Shown here: one piece after another, positions 8,217-16,637 of the stretch
Layout of the letters: each line of letters begins with the position of its first letter
Numbering within the stretch: position 1 is the stretch's first letter
NCBI RefSeq assembly: GCF_015207395.1
Contig: NZ_JADEWX010000022.1
Location: forward strand, 1 to 53,878
DNA: 53,878 nucleotides
Direction: 5' to 3'
Origin: Nodosilinea sp. LEGE 07088
Lineage (GTDB): Bacteria; Cyanobacteriota; Cyanobacteriia; Phormidesmidales; Phormidesmidaceae
Translations under genes and position numbers: made by a program
The notes under the pieces: generated by a model
What the model saw: the letters and a program-made list of their open reading frames with translations, nothing else
Databases searched by the model: none
What the model was told of the DNA's origin: nothing

Positions 8217-10751
8217 TTAAACCGACTCAACTCGCTCTAGCAGCACAGCCTGGCTATCCTTCAGCTCAAAGGCTTTCAGGTCAGCCTCACCCAGCCCAAC
8301 CCCGGGAGATATCACAGCCACTCGCCATTCGGCCACGTCAATTTGTAGCCAGTCGCCCAGGGTAACGGTCAACGGATCGCCCCCCATGTGGGCTACCATG
8401 GCCACCTGGTGCTGGCTGGTCTGCCCGTCCTCGGCAGGAGCGGTGCGCAGGCCGTAGAAAACGGTTTGCTCCTCAGTGTCGATGCGGTTAAAGCGGTCTA
8501 GGGCCAAGAGATTTTTGCGCAGCCAGGGATTGGCCCGGCGGAACCGCCGCAGCGCTAGATTAAAGGCCACCTGGTCGGCCTCTAAAATATCCTGCTGCAG
8601 CCAGACATTGCACAGGTCATGGGTATCTTCCATAAAACTCCTGGCAAACTCCTTCAGCTTGGCCACATCGAGCTGGGTCAAAATCGCTGACTTGTCGGGC
8701 ACGTTGAGCTTGTGCAGAGATTTAGCCGATTTACGGGTTTGGTTCTCTGCCGCCAGGGCATCAGCATCGACATCTGCCCCCATAAACTTTTGGCACAGGT
8801 GCGCCACCTCGTCGAGGTCATAGTCGGTTTCTTCAATGGCGTCGTAGAGAGCCCGCACAAACTGGCGCAGCTCGCCCAGCTTGGTAAAGCCCATGGCCTT
8901 GAGGCGCGGGAACAGATTGGGCCAGTCATAGGTTTCGGGAATCACCTGCCAGTCTAGAAAACCCCCGGCCTCTTCGGAGACTACTTTGACCCCGTAGCGA
9001 TCGTCGGTGTTGCGCAAAAATGCCCAGGGCGATCGCATGGTGCAGTTGATAAAATCCATCGGTAGTCCAGGGCTAAAGCCGTAGGTCATCAGCGCGATCG
9101 CCGGGTTGTCGTAGGCGTTGTTGAGCACCTCGGGCAGACCATCGCCCAGGTTCCAGTTGATGTCGAGTTCAGAATCCACCTGGGTGCCGCGCCGCAGGGT
9201 GTCGTGGTTGCCGCAGCCGGTAATCCAGTTTTCGCCCACCTGCATCTGCTCAACCACCCGCCGCCATTTGCGATTCCAAAACTTTTTCAGGCTGGGGGTA
9301 TTGTGGGCAAAAATTAGCGGCCCCCACTGAAAGGCGTCGGGCTTAAACTCCACGATGTCGCGGTAGGTGGAAATTTCTTCCCAGTTTTCGGCGGGCCAGG
9401 GGCGACCATCTTCAAAAATCGAGAACAGCCGACGCTGGCGATCGCCCACCTGTTGCAGCACCTCGGCCATGTCGCTGAGGTAGTTGTCGTCATACTCAAC
9501 TCGGCCCGACAGCGGGTTAAAGAACTTGAAATCTTGAGCCCCGTCTACCCGAATACCGTCTACCCCGGTGTTGTTTTTACGCCGCTGCATTTCTAAGAGA
9601 ATCGCCCGCACCGTGGGGTTCTGGTGGTTGACATCCTGACCGTACATATTGGGGCCTTTAAGAAAGCGCCCGTTTAGTAAACTAATGCCCTGGTTGTCGG
9701 CATGGCCATAGACAATGTCGAAAATCACCTGTATTGGCCCGGTGGGGAAGTTGTGCAGGGTTGCAATGAATTCCACCAGCTCATCGGGGCGCAGGGTTTC
9801 GAGCACAGATGGGTTGGTCGCCGATGAGCCAAAGATGACGATGTCGTAGCCCCAGTTTTGGGTATCGGGCTTCTTCAGGGTGACGTTGATATCCCCTGGT
9901 TCGCGCTCGATTTCCTCGGTTTCGGGGTCCATTTCCCCCATGTCGTCTTCCCGCAAAATAAAGAAGCCGTGGCCCAGCTCATGGGCACCCAAATACTCCA
10001 CCGTGGGCTCGATGGGAAGCAGCTGCACGGCGTCGTAGCCCAGAAAATTTTGCTCCGCCGGGGTGAGGGGGGCTTGGGTTTTGAGCTTGTTGGCAATGCC
10101 CTGATAAACGGCGGTTAGCCCGCTGAGGTAGCCATTGGGCGAGGCCGTGTTGACGTGGAGCTGCAAAATATTGCCGGGCGAATGCACCTGTACGACGCCA
10201 TCGTCGTTGGTGTCGCCCTGGGCGAAGTAGTCGAGATCGGCGCGACGACGCTGAAGACCATCCATGTCGTAGAGCTCAGCTGGCGCGTAAACCCCGTAGG
10301 GCAGGGAGTAGGCCAGGCAGTCGCCAATCACCCGCACCTCGTCGCTGTTCATGTCGAGGTAGCGCAGCCAGTAAAACGAGCCCAGCTCGTCGCGGGTGCC
10401 GGGTTTCATGCCCGACAGCACACCCCAGAAGTACTCGCCCTGCTTGTGCAGCTCCACGTAGTCGCGACGGAATATCACTTTTTGGCTGGCCCGGGTCGGG
10501 TCAATCTTCTTTTTGGGGGTAAAAATCTCTAAATAAATATTCTTGGGCTGCACCATGTCAGCCCCCAGCTCTGGAGCCCAGAAGCCGATTTCGGTCAACC
10601 CGTCATTGCGGTAGTGGGCACCCAGTCGAGTCGCCAGAGCTTTTGCCTGGTGAAACAGGGTTTCATCGGATTGGTGCACCTGTTCGGCCCAGTCCAGCAG
10701 CGCTTGGGTTTCTGTGTCTAGGAGCTGAATGCGAGCAGCGGTTGCGACCAT
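8217..10751 (-). CDS. gghA: GH13 glycoside hydrolase, probable glucosylglycerol hydrolase
   Basis: An 844-residue cytoplasmic GH13 enzyme similar in size and character to the cyanobacterial glucosylglycerol hydrolases (Synechocystis Slr1670), which split glucosylglycerol to glucose and glycerol when salt stress ends. The (beta/alpha)8 catalytic set is visible: region I IFDIVYGHADN, nucleophile Asp403 in GIRVDGAQDF, acid/base Glu447 in FSIFEDGRPW, and the transition-state His-Asp517 in GCGNHDTLRR. The long N-terminal region is specific to this subfamily. It lies 211 bp downstream of glgB in the same direction, so both may be co-transcribed. A different alpha-glucosidic substrate is the main alternative. 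Confidence 0.75.
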   Translation of the reverse strand: MVATAARIQLLDTETQALLDWAEQVHQSDETLFHQAKALATRLGAHYRNDGLTEIGFWAPELGADMVQPKNIYLEIFTPKKKIDPTRASQKVIFRRDYVELHKQGEYFWGVLSGMKPGTRDELGSFYWLRYLDMNSDEVRVIGDCLAYSLPYGVYAPAELYDMDGLQRRRADLDYFAQGDTNDDGVVQVHSPGNILQLHVNTASPNGYLSGLTAVYQGIANKLKTQAPLTPAEQNFLGYDAVQLLPIEPTVEYLGAHELGHGFFILREDDMGEMDPETEEIEREPGDINVTLKKPDTQNWGYDIVIFGSSATNPSVLETLRPDELVEFIATLHNFPTGPIQVIFDIVYGHADNQGISLLNGRFLKGPNMYGQDVNHQNPTVRAILLEMQRRKNNTGVDGIRVDGAQDFKFFNPLSGRVEYDDNYLSDMAEVLQQVGDRQRRLFSIFEDGRPWPAENWEEISTYRDIVEFKPDAFQWGPLIFAHNTPSLKKFWNRKWRRVVEQMQVGENWITGCGNHDTLRRGTQVDSELDINWNLGDGLPEVLNNAYDNPAIALMTYGFSPGLPMDFINCTMRSPWAFLRNTDDRYGVKVVSEEAGGFLDWQVIPETYDWPNLFPRLKAMGFTKLGELRQFVRALYDAIEETDYDLDEVAHLCQKFMGADVDADALAAENQTRKSAKSLHKLNVPDKSAILTQLDVAKLKEFARSFMEDTHDLCNVWLQQDILEADQVAFNLALRRFRRANPWLRKNLLALDRFNRIDTEEQTVFYGLRTAPAEDGQTSQHQVAMVAHMGGDPLTVTLGDWLQIDVAEWRVAVISPGVGLGEADLKAFELKDSQAVLLERVESV

Positions 10752-10962
10752 GCTGTGAGAATTCCTTCTTTAGAGATAAACAACGGTTCAAGCGAATGGG
10801 GGCAATGGTGCAGCGGGTAGAGCACTATTGCTGTAGATCGAAACGGGTAGACAGAGGGTTGGGGCAGTCGCGCTATCTCAGCCCAGGACATTTCTCAGCG
10901 CCCGGAAATATCTGGCAGGGGCGATCGCCCCACACTCCGCACCCTACTGAGGAAGCCAGCGG

Positions 10963-13224
10963 TTAACCGTTCAGCTTGAACACCATCACCCCCAGGGGTG
11001 GCAGCGTCAAACTCAGGGCGTGGGGCCAGCGGGGGTGATCCCAGGCGTGGCTCTGCTGACCGCCATGGTTGCCGACGCCGCTGCCGCCGTAGGCCGTGGC
11101 GTCACTATTGAGCAGTTCTTTGTAATAGCCCGGCTGGGGCACCCCGACCCAGTAGTCGTGGTGAACTGTGGGAGTAAAGTTGCACACCGTCACCACAAAC
11201 TGATCGGAGTGCTTGTCCTGACGAATGAACGACACCACGCTATTCCCCGCATCATTGCAGTCGATCCACTCAAACCCCTGGGCCGAGAAGTCGTCGGTGT
11301 AGAGGGCGGGCTCCTGCTTATACAGGGAATTGAGATCGCCCACAAACTGCTTCAGCTGCCGGTGGGGTTCCTGGTTGAGCAGGTTCCAGTCGAGGTCGAG
11401 CCAGCTATTCCACTCGCTGGTTTGGCCAAATTCCATGCCCATAAACAGGGTCTTTTTGCCGGGGTGGGTAAACATGTAGGCATAGAGGGCGCGCAGGTTG
11501 GCCAGCTTTTGCCAATAGTCCCCCGGCATCTTTTGAACCAGATTGCCCTTGCCGTGCACCACCTCGTCGTGGGAGAGGGCCAGCATAAAGTTTTCGCTGA
11601 AGGCGTACCAGAGCGAGAAGGTAATATTGTTGTGATGGTAGCGGCGGTGGATTGGGTCTTCGCTGAAGTAATGCAGCATGTCGTGCATCCAGCCCATGTT
11701 CCACTTAAAGTTGAAGCCCAGACCGCCGATGTAGGTGGGGCGCGACACATTGGCCCAGGAGGTAGACTCTTCGGCGATGGAGAGAATGCCGGGGTAGTAG
11801 CCAAACAACACCGTATTGAGCTGGCGCAGCAGATCGACCGCTTCCAAATTCTCGTGGCCACCAAACTGGTTGGGTACCCACTCGCCCTCTTCGCGATCGT
11901 AGTCGAGGTAGAGCATTGAGGCCACCGCATCGACCCGAATACCGTCGATGTGGTACTTGTCGAACCAAAACAGCGCATTGGCAATCAGAAAGTTGCGCAC
12001 TTCGTTGCGCGAGTAGTTAAACACCAGGGTGCCCCACTCTTTGTGCTCGCCCTTGCGGGGGTCGGCGTGTTCGTAGAGGTGGGTGCCGTCGAAAAAGGCT
12101 AGCCCGTGGGCATCTTTAGGGAAGTGGCCCGGCACCCAGTCCACAATTACGCCCAGGTCATGCTGGTGGCACTGATCGACAAAGTACATAAAGTCTTGGG
12201 GCGTGCCAAAGCGGGAGGTAGGGGCAAAGTGCCCCGCCACCTGGTAACCCCAGGAGCCATCAAAGGGGTGCTCGGCCACGGGCAGCACCTCAATGTGGGT
12301 GTAGCCCAGCTCCTTCACGTAGGGAATCAGCCGATCGGCTAGCTCTCGGTAGGTGAGAAAGCGGGCCTCGGGCTTCTGACTCACCCGCACGGCATAGCCC
12401 TCGGCGGGTGGGTTATCTATGCCGTCGTGCAGCCAGGAGCCCAGGTGCATTTCGTAGACCGAAACCGGCTGCTCTTGAGGATCGTCGTGGCGGCGCTGCT
12501 CCATCCAGGTGGCGTCGTGCCACTGGTAGCTGAGGTCGGTGACAACGGAGGCAGTATCGGGCCGCACCTGCTGCTGAAAGCCGTAGGGGTCAGACTTGAG
12601 GTAGGCGTGCCCGGCCTGGTTTTTGATCTCAAACTTGTAGATTTCGCCCAGCTCTAAGTCTGGAATAAACAGATCCCACACGCCGCTCTGGAGCAGCCGC
12701 ATCTGGTTTTTGCGCCCGTCCCACTGGTTGAAGTTGCCCACCACCGACACATTGCGGGCGTTGGGTGCCCACACGGCAAAGTAGACCCCGGTTACACCAT
12801 CAACCTTGACCCGATGAGCGCCCATCTTCTCGTAGATGGCGTGGTGGTTGCCTTCGTTGAAGAGATGCAGATCGAAATCGGTCAGCAGCGGCGACTTAAA
12901 GGCATAGGGGTCGCGCAGGGTGCGCTCATGATCGCCCTCTTTCACCTTGAGCAAATAATTTTGGTCGGCTTCACCGGGCAGTCGGCATTCAAAAAAATGG
13001 GGATGATGCACTGACTCCATAGCGTACTCTTGCCAGGTTTCGGGCCGCACCACCCAGGCGGCATCGGCGTCGGGCAGGTAGGCGCGAATCACCCAGTGAG
13101 CCTTGTCGTCGGCCTGATCGCCAGTCTGACTGATCGTGTGGGCACCAAGCACCTCAAAAGGATTGCTGTGCCGGTTCTCAACGACACGGTACACCTGGTC
13201 AGACGAAAGAGTAGAAGAAGACAT
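10963..13224 (-). CDS. glgB: 1,4-alpha-glucan branching enzyme
   Basis: A 753-residue glycogen branching enzyme that makes alpha-1,6 branches in cytoplasmic glycogen. An N-terminal carbohydrate-binding domain (about 20-230, with YFAVWAPNARNVSVVGNFN) precedes the GH13 barrel. The barrel has VIVDWVPGHFPKD, nucleophile Asp432 in GIRVDAVASMLYLDY, acid/base Glu485 in LSIAEESTSW and LSHDEVVHGKG with the third Asp. The all-beta C-terminal domain ends in LPPLGVMVFKL. Length and order are typical of bacterial GlgB. Upstream, 13225-13509 holds a T-rich stretch (nine T around 13345-13354) but no clear promoter. It probably leads a two-gene unit with the GH13 gene below. Confidence 0.97.
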   Translation of the reverse strand: MSSSTLSSDQVYRVVENRHSNPFEVLGAHTISQTGDQADDKAHWVIRAYLPDADAAWVVRPETWQEYAMESVHHPHFFECRLPGEADQNYLLKVKEGDHERTLRDPYAFKSPLLTDFDLHLFNEGNHHAIYEKMGAHRVKVDGVTGVYFAVWAPNARNVSVVGNFNQWDGRKNQMRLLQSGVWDLFIPDLELGEIYKFEIKNQAGHAYLKSDPYGFQQQVRPDTASVVTDLSYQWHDATWMEQRRHDDPQEQPVSVYEMHLGSWLHDGIDNPPAEGYAVRVSQKPEARFLTYRELADRLIPYVKELGYTHIEVLPVAEHPFDGSWGYQVAGHFAPTSRFGTPQDFMYFVDQCHQHDLGVIVDWVPGHFPKDAHGLAFFDGTHLYEHADPRKGEHKEWGTLVFNYSRNEVRNFLIANALFWFDKYHIDGIRVDAVASMLYLDYDREEGEWVPNQFGGHENLEAVDLLRQLNTVLFGYYPGILSIAEESTSWANVSRPTYIGGLGFNFKWNMGWMHDMLHYFSEDPIHRRYHHNNITFSLWYAFSENFMLALSHDEVVHGKGNLVQKMPGDYWQKLANLRALYAYMFTHPGKKTLFMGMEFGQTSEWNSWLDLDWNLLNQEPHRQLKQFVGDLNSLYKQEPALYTDDFSAQGFEWIDCNDAGNSVVSFIRQDKHSDQFVVTVCNFTPTVHHDYWVGVPQPGYYKELLNSDATAYGGSGVGNHGGQQSHAWDHPRWPHALSLTLPPLGVMVFKLNG

Positions 13225-13509
13225 AAATACCGCTATAGCTGCTGTAGCTGCTGGTCAAGCCTAGCGGTCGATGACGATATTGACCACTGGAACCATGCCA
13301 AAGGCAAACTAAAGGACTTTTCTAGCGGCTGACATCTATCTTGGGGGGGATTTTTTTTTGCGAGAGGTTACGGGCGCTACATGGCTGCGATCGCGCTTCC
13401 TTCCCTCGTATAGCTATCTAGAGCATTTAACCTAATCAGAAACAGTCGGCTCGGCTTGAGCCATCCGACCGTTCATTGACCACTGAGCGTTATGTTTGAG
13501 GCTTACTCT

Positions 13510-14061
13510 ATGACGACGATTTATTACACCGCTACTAGCCTGGATGGCTTTATTGCCGACCCAAACAATTCCCTCGACTGGCTGTTTCAGTTTGGCGAGC
13601 TAGAGCCCAATACGTTTGATACGTTCCTGGCTGGGGTGGGTGCGATCGCGATGGGATCTACCACTTACCAGTGGATCTACGACAACCAGATTGCGCCTGC
13701 AACCGGCGATCCGCAGCCCTGGCCCTACCAGGTGCCCGCCTGGGTGTTCACCTCCCGCCAGCTGCCCACCCTTGCCAATGCCGACGTACGCTTTGTCAGC
13801 GGCAACGTGCGGCCCATTCACCAGGAGATGGCGATCGCAGCAGGCGACAAAAACCTGTGGATCGTCGGCGGCGGCGACCTGGCAGGACAGTTTTACGATG
13901 CTGGGCTGCTCGACGAAATTGTGGTGCAGATAGCCTCCGTTACCCTGGGTGGTGGAGCCCCACTCTTTCCGCGCCCAGTCGATCCGCCGCTACAGCTGCT
14001 GTCGGCCAAGACCTATGGTCGCGATTTTGTAGAGTTGTACTACAGGGTGTCCTACACCTGA
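13510..14061 (+). CDS. Dihydrofolate reductase family protein (RibD C-terminal-like)
   Basis: A 183-residue NADPH-binding reductase-fold protein starting MTTIYYTATSLDGFIAD, with GAGG 8 bases before the ATG at 13510; an ATG at 13492 is less well placed. The pattern YYTATSLDGFIA, AIAMGSTTYQW and WIVGGGDLAGQFYDAGLLDE is typical of stand-alone proteins related to the RibD reductase domain. Their true substrates are mostly unknown and they should not be assumed to make tetrahydrofolate. It is followed 24 bp later by a second, distinct member of the family, and the pair opens a patch of small independent enzymes. Confidence 0.88.
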   Translation: MTTIYYTATSLDGFIADPNNSLDWLFQFGELEPNTFDTFLAGVGAIAMGSTTYQWIYDNQIAPATGDPQPWPYQVPAWVFTSRQLPTLANADVRFVSGNVRPIHQEMAIAAGDKNLWIVGGGDLAGQFYDAGLLDEIVVQIASVTLGGGAPLFPRPVDPPLQLLSAKTYGRDFVELYYRVSYT

Positions 14062-14085
14062 TCAACCTAGCCCTAGGGAGGCCCC

Positions 14086-14667
14086 ATGCGACCGTTAACC
14101 TATCTCGTAGCGTGCAGTGTCGATGGGTTTATCGCCCATCGCGACGGTTCCCACGATGGCTTTTCCCAAGACCCTGACTACTTTGCCGATCTGTTCAGTC
14201 GCTTTCCCGGGACGGTGCCCACCCACCTGCGCAGTGCTTTGGGAGTTGAGGGCGAAAACCGCCACTTCGACACCGTGCTCATGGGCCGTAAAACCTACGA
14301 TATAGGGCTCAAAGACGGTGTCACCAGCCCCTACTCACACCTCAGGCAGTACCTGTTTTCGCGCCGCATGCCGTCTAGCCCCGACCCCAGCGTTGAACTC
14401 ATTTCAGACAACGCGACTGAAGTGGTTGAAAACCTGAAGCACGAATCTGGCATGGGTATTTGGCTCTGCGGTGGCGCCGATTTGGCCACTACGCTCTTTG
14501 CCAACCGCCTGATCGATCAGCTGATCTTGAAGGTCAATCCCTTCCTGATGGGCTCAGGCATTCCCCTGTTCGGTGGCGAAATACCGCAGACGGCGCTGAC
14601 CCTGAGCGATCGCAAAATCTACGACAGTGGTGTGGTGATATTGCACTATCAGATCAACCATCCCTAA
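14086..14667 (+). CDS. Dihydrofolate reductase family protein, second copy
   Basis: A 193-residue member of the same RibD/DHFR-like reductase family as its upstream neighbour but clearly not a recent duplicate. It begins MRPLTYLVACSVDGFIAHRD with GGGAGG at good spacing. Further family blocks are DTVLMGRKTYDIGL and the nucleotide-binding IWLCGGADLATTLFANRLIDQL, then NPFLMGSGIPLFGG. The long insertion with FPGTVPTHLRSALG is typical of one subgroup. The 24-bp gap suggests co-transcription with the previous gene. Function is likely reduction of a small heterocycle, but this is only an inference from fold. Confidence 0.88.
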   Translation: MRPLTYLVACSVDGFIAHRDGSHDGFSQDPDYFADLFSRFPGTVPTHLRSALGVEGENRHFDTVLMGRKTYDIGLKDGVTSPYSHLRQYLFSRRMPSSPDPSVELISDNATEVVENLKHESGMGIWLCGGADLATTLFANRLIDQLILKVNPFLMGSGIPLFGGEIPQTALTLSDRKIYDSGVVILHYQINHP

Positions 14668-14815
14668 GCCCTCGAATCTGCTTTGAGTCGAAGGATGCGA
14701 TCGCCCATCCCTTGCCACCATAACCCTAAAGATTCATTTCCCCTGACAACAAAATAGTACAATTGAACCATAATGATGGGGCGGTTCGCCATTGTCGAGT
14801 TCGTAGGTAACAACC

Positions 14816-15364
14816 ATGCCCGAGCCCAACGCCATTACCCTGCGCGCTGTCACCACCGCCGATGTCAATCTCTTGCGCCACTGGGACAAGCAACCCCACG
14901 TGATCGCCGCCGACCCCAACGACGACTGGGCATGGGAAACAGAGCTGAGCCATACCCCCGACTGGCGAGAGCAACTCATTGCTGAGCTGGCAGGTCGCCC
15001 CATCGGCTGCATTCAAATCATCGATCCGGCCCTGGAAGACAGCCACTACTGGGGTGACGTAGCAGCCAATCTGCGCGCCATCGACATCTGGATTGGCGAA
15101 GCGACCGATTTGGGGCAGGGCTACGGCACCACCATGATGCAACTGGCCCTGGCGCGATGCTTTGCCGATCCGGCGGTAGCGGCGGTGCTGATCGACCCTC
15201 TGGCCAGCAACACCCGTGCTCACCGCTTCTACGAACGCCTCGGATTCAAGTTTTTGGAGCACCGCCGCTTTGGCGATGACGACTGCCGCGTTTATCGCCT
15301 CAGCCGAGCCAGTTGGACTGAGTCAACCATCGCTATGGAGAGCGCAGCTCATGTCTCTACTTGA
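14816..15364 (+). CDS. GNAT family N-acetyltransferase, AAC(6')-like
   Basis: A 182-residue acetyl-CoA-dependent transferase. The start at MPEPNAITLRAVTTADV is preceded by AGGTAAC. The body has the layout of the aminoglycoside 6'-acetyltransferase-like subgroup: LRHWDKQPHV near the N-terminus, AIDIWIGEATDLGQGYGTT as the acetyl-CoA loop (R/Q-x-x-G-x-G/A type), then VLIDPLASNTRAHRFYERLGF. Members include both resistance enzymes and housekeeping ones, so an aminoglycoside substrate is only a possibility. A possible promoter lies in the AT-richer 14730-14775. It is the third of the small enzymes in this accessory patch. Confidence 0.87.
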   Translation: MPEPNAITLRAVTTADVNLLRHWDKQPHVIAADPNDDWAWETELSHTPDWREQLIAELAGRPIGCIQIIDPALEDSHYWGDVAANLRAIDIWIGEATDLGQGYGTTMMQLALARCFADPAVAAVLIDPLASNTRAHRFYERLGFKFLEHRRFGDDDCRVYRLSRASWTESTIAMESAAHVST

Positions 15365-15475
15365 ACAACGGGTTATCCCCGCGACCTGAGATTTATGGAA
15401 CCAGTCCGCAACAGTACCTAACCGGTATCGATTCGATCGATAGGAAAACAACTGCAACATAAAGAGGTAACAACA

Positions 15476-15919
15476 ATGGTCAGCATCCCTAAGCAGACCG
15501 TAGCCACCATCATTCCAACCCTGCGCTACAACGATGCCGCGAAAGCGATTGATTGGCTTTGCCAGGCGTTTGGCTTTGAAAGGCACCTGGTTGTGCCCGG
15601 CGAGAACGGTGCCATTGCCCATGCCCAGCTCGTGTTTGGCAACGGCATGATCATGCTCGGCTCGGCCCGCAACGATGCCTTTGGTCAATTGCAGCAGCCT
15701 CCTCAACGAGTGGGCGAGGCCGTCTGCCAAAGCCCGTACATCGTTGTAGACGAGATTGACCAGCACTACCAGCGGGCGATCGCCGCCGGGGCTGAAATCG
15801 TCATGGACATCCAAGACCAGGACTACGGCGGGCGCGACTACGCTTGCCGCGACCCCGAGGGCTACCTGTGGAATTTCGGCACCTACGACCCCTGGAGCAG
15901 CGAATCTCAGCCTGAATAA
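15476..15919 (+). CDS. VOC (glyoxalase/bleomycin-resistance) family protein, PhnB-like
   Basis: A 147-residue vicinal-oxygen-chelate protein starting MVSIPKQTVATIIPTLRYND, with GAGGTAAC before the ATG. The order is that of PhnB/YdeM-like members: TLRYNDAAKAIDWLCQAFGFE, AHAQLVFGNGMIMLGSA, YIVVDEIDQHYQRAIAAGAE and GGRDYACRDPEGYLWNFGTY. The metal ligands expected are His in AHAQL and Glu in DPEGY. The family includes lyases, dioxygenases and antibiotic-binding proteins, so no reaction is claimed. The sequence around the start (AGGTAACAAC-ATG) is nearly the same as for the preceding acetyltransferase gene. Confidence 0.88.
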   Translation: MVSIPKQTVATIIPTLRYNDAAKAIDWLCQAFGFERHLVVPGENGAIAHAQLVFGNGMIMLGSARNDAFGQLQQPPQRVGEAVCQSPYIVVDEIDQHYQRAIAAGAEIVMDIQDQDYGGRDYACRDPEGYLWNFGTYDPWSSESQPE

Positions 15920-15927
15920 CTTACTCA

Positions 15928-16143
15928 CTCATCGAGGTCATCTGCTCGGACGCGGATGAGCACCGAGCCCGCGTCGAAGCTAGAACCTCCGACATTGCCG
16001 GGCTGCGACTCCCTACCTGGCTAGATGTGGTCAACCGCGACTATGCGCCCTGGGCGACGGAGCCTATCGTTATTGACACCGCCGGGCGATCGCTCGACCA
16101 GAGTTTTGCCGAGTTGGTCAACATACTACAGTATTCAGCTTAG
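15928..16143 (+). pseudogene. C-terminal remnant of an AAA/P-loop nucleotide kinase
   Basis: Read from 15928 the frame gives LIEVICSDADEHRARVEART, then about 50 more residues including GLRLPTWLDVVNRDYAPW and IVIDTAGRSLDQSF, and stops at 16141-16143. This is the C-terminal third of small ATP-binding kinases of the AAA_33 type, whose usual end has the same VEAR...LPTW...IDTAG order. There is no start codon, Walker A motif or N-terminal part: upstream sequence in this frame stops at 15913 inside the VOC gene. It is therefore a decayed fragment joined almost directly to the VOC stop, a sign of past deletion or insertion here. Confidence 0.72.
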
Positions 16144-16446
16144 GGCCTGTATTGACCAAAGTTCACAGCCTGTAATTCCAGTATTTTAGCCAGTCGATCT
16201 GGAATCATGTGTAGCACGTTGTAGTATACTTGGTGCGACGCTCACGGTGCTCTTGCAGAAATGAGGTGGTAACGGCTGATGGCTAACCGTGGCCTTATCA
16301 GACCACTGACCTTGACCAGGCTAAGCAAGCTGACGGTGTCTTGCAAGCAATGATCCTTCCGGATCGATCTGAACCATCGCTAGCAGCCATTGGCCTAAAG
16401 CCGTAAATTTCCCCGCGCCATATCATCCATCCATCAGGGAAAAATC
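16144..16446. other. Spacer without recognisable gene
   Basis: About 300 bp after the kinase remnant. I see no frame with protein-like content on either strand, no tRNA cloverleaf and no repeat of note. A TATACT box at about 16225-16230 could serve a promoter reading towards the small frame at 16447. The sequence is probably decayed accessory DNA. Confidence 0.4.
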
Positions 16447-16626
16447 ATGCTGCTCTACCTTCGCGTTCCCAAAAGACACAAAAAAGAAGACCCGCCGCCG
16501 CCACAGCCTGCGACTCCCGAGTCCTCAGAGCAAAACTCGCTAGCTCGATACCACCAGGCTGAAGCAACCAAGGTGTACCAAAAAGTCAGCGAGAACTACC
16601 TTTGTGAACGGCGGTTAATTCTCTAA
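16447..16626 (+). CDS. Small hypothetical protein (59 residues)
   Basis: ATG at 16447 with AGGGA 7 bases upstream opens a 59-codon frame ending at TAA 16624-16626. The product begins MLLYLRVPKRHKKEDPPPPQ and ends with a charged, helical-looking stretch (ARYHQAEATKVYQKVSENYL). It has no membrane segment or known motif. The proline run after a basic patch looks like a linker. It converges on the dCache-HAMP gene with an 11-bp gap. Support is the ribosome site and plausible composition only; it could be chance. Confidence 0.4.
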   Translation: MLLYLRVPKRHKKEDPPPPQPATPESSEQNSLARYHQAEATKVYQKVSENYLCERRLIL

Positions 16627-16637
16627 CGGTCAGCTGT

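Noticed and set aside
10790-10865. tRNA-like stretch with GTGC...GGTAGAGCAC between gghA and glgB
   Set aside because: Only a D-stem-like hairpin is present; there is no acceptor pairing, anticodon stem or T-loop in the right places on either strand.
11020-11919. Long + strand open frame opposite glgB (about 299 codons)
   Set aside because: It mirrors the conserved GlgB barrel exactly; composition is that of a GC-rich antisense shadow and no family is recognisable.
13510-16143. Integron gene-cassette array
   Set aside because: No attC-like paired sites or integrase are visible between the small genes.
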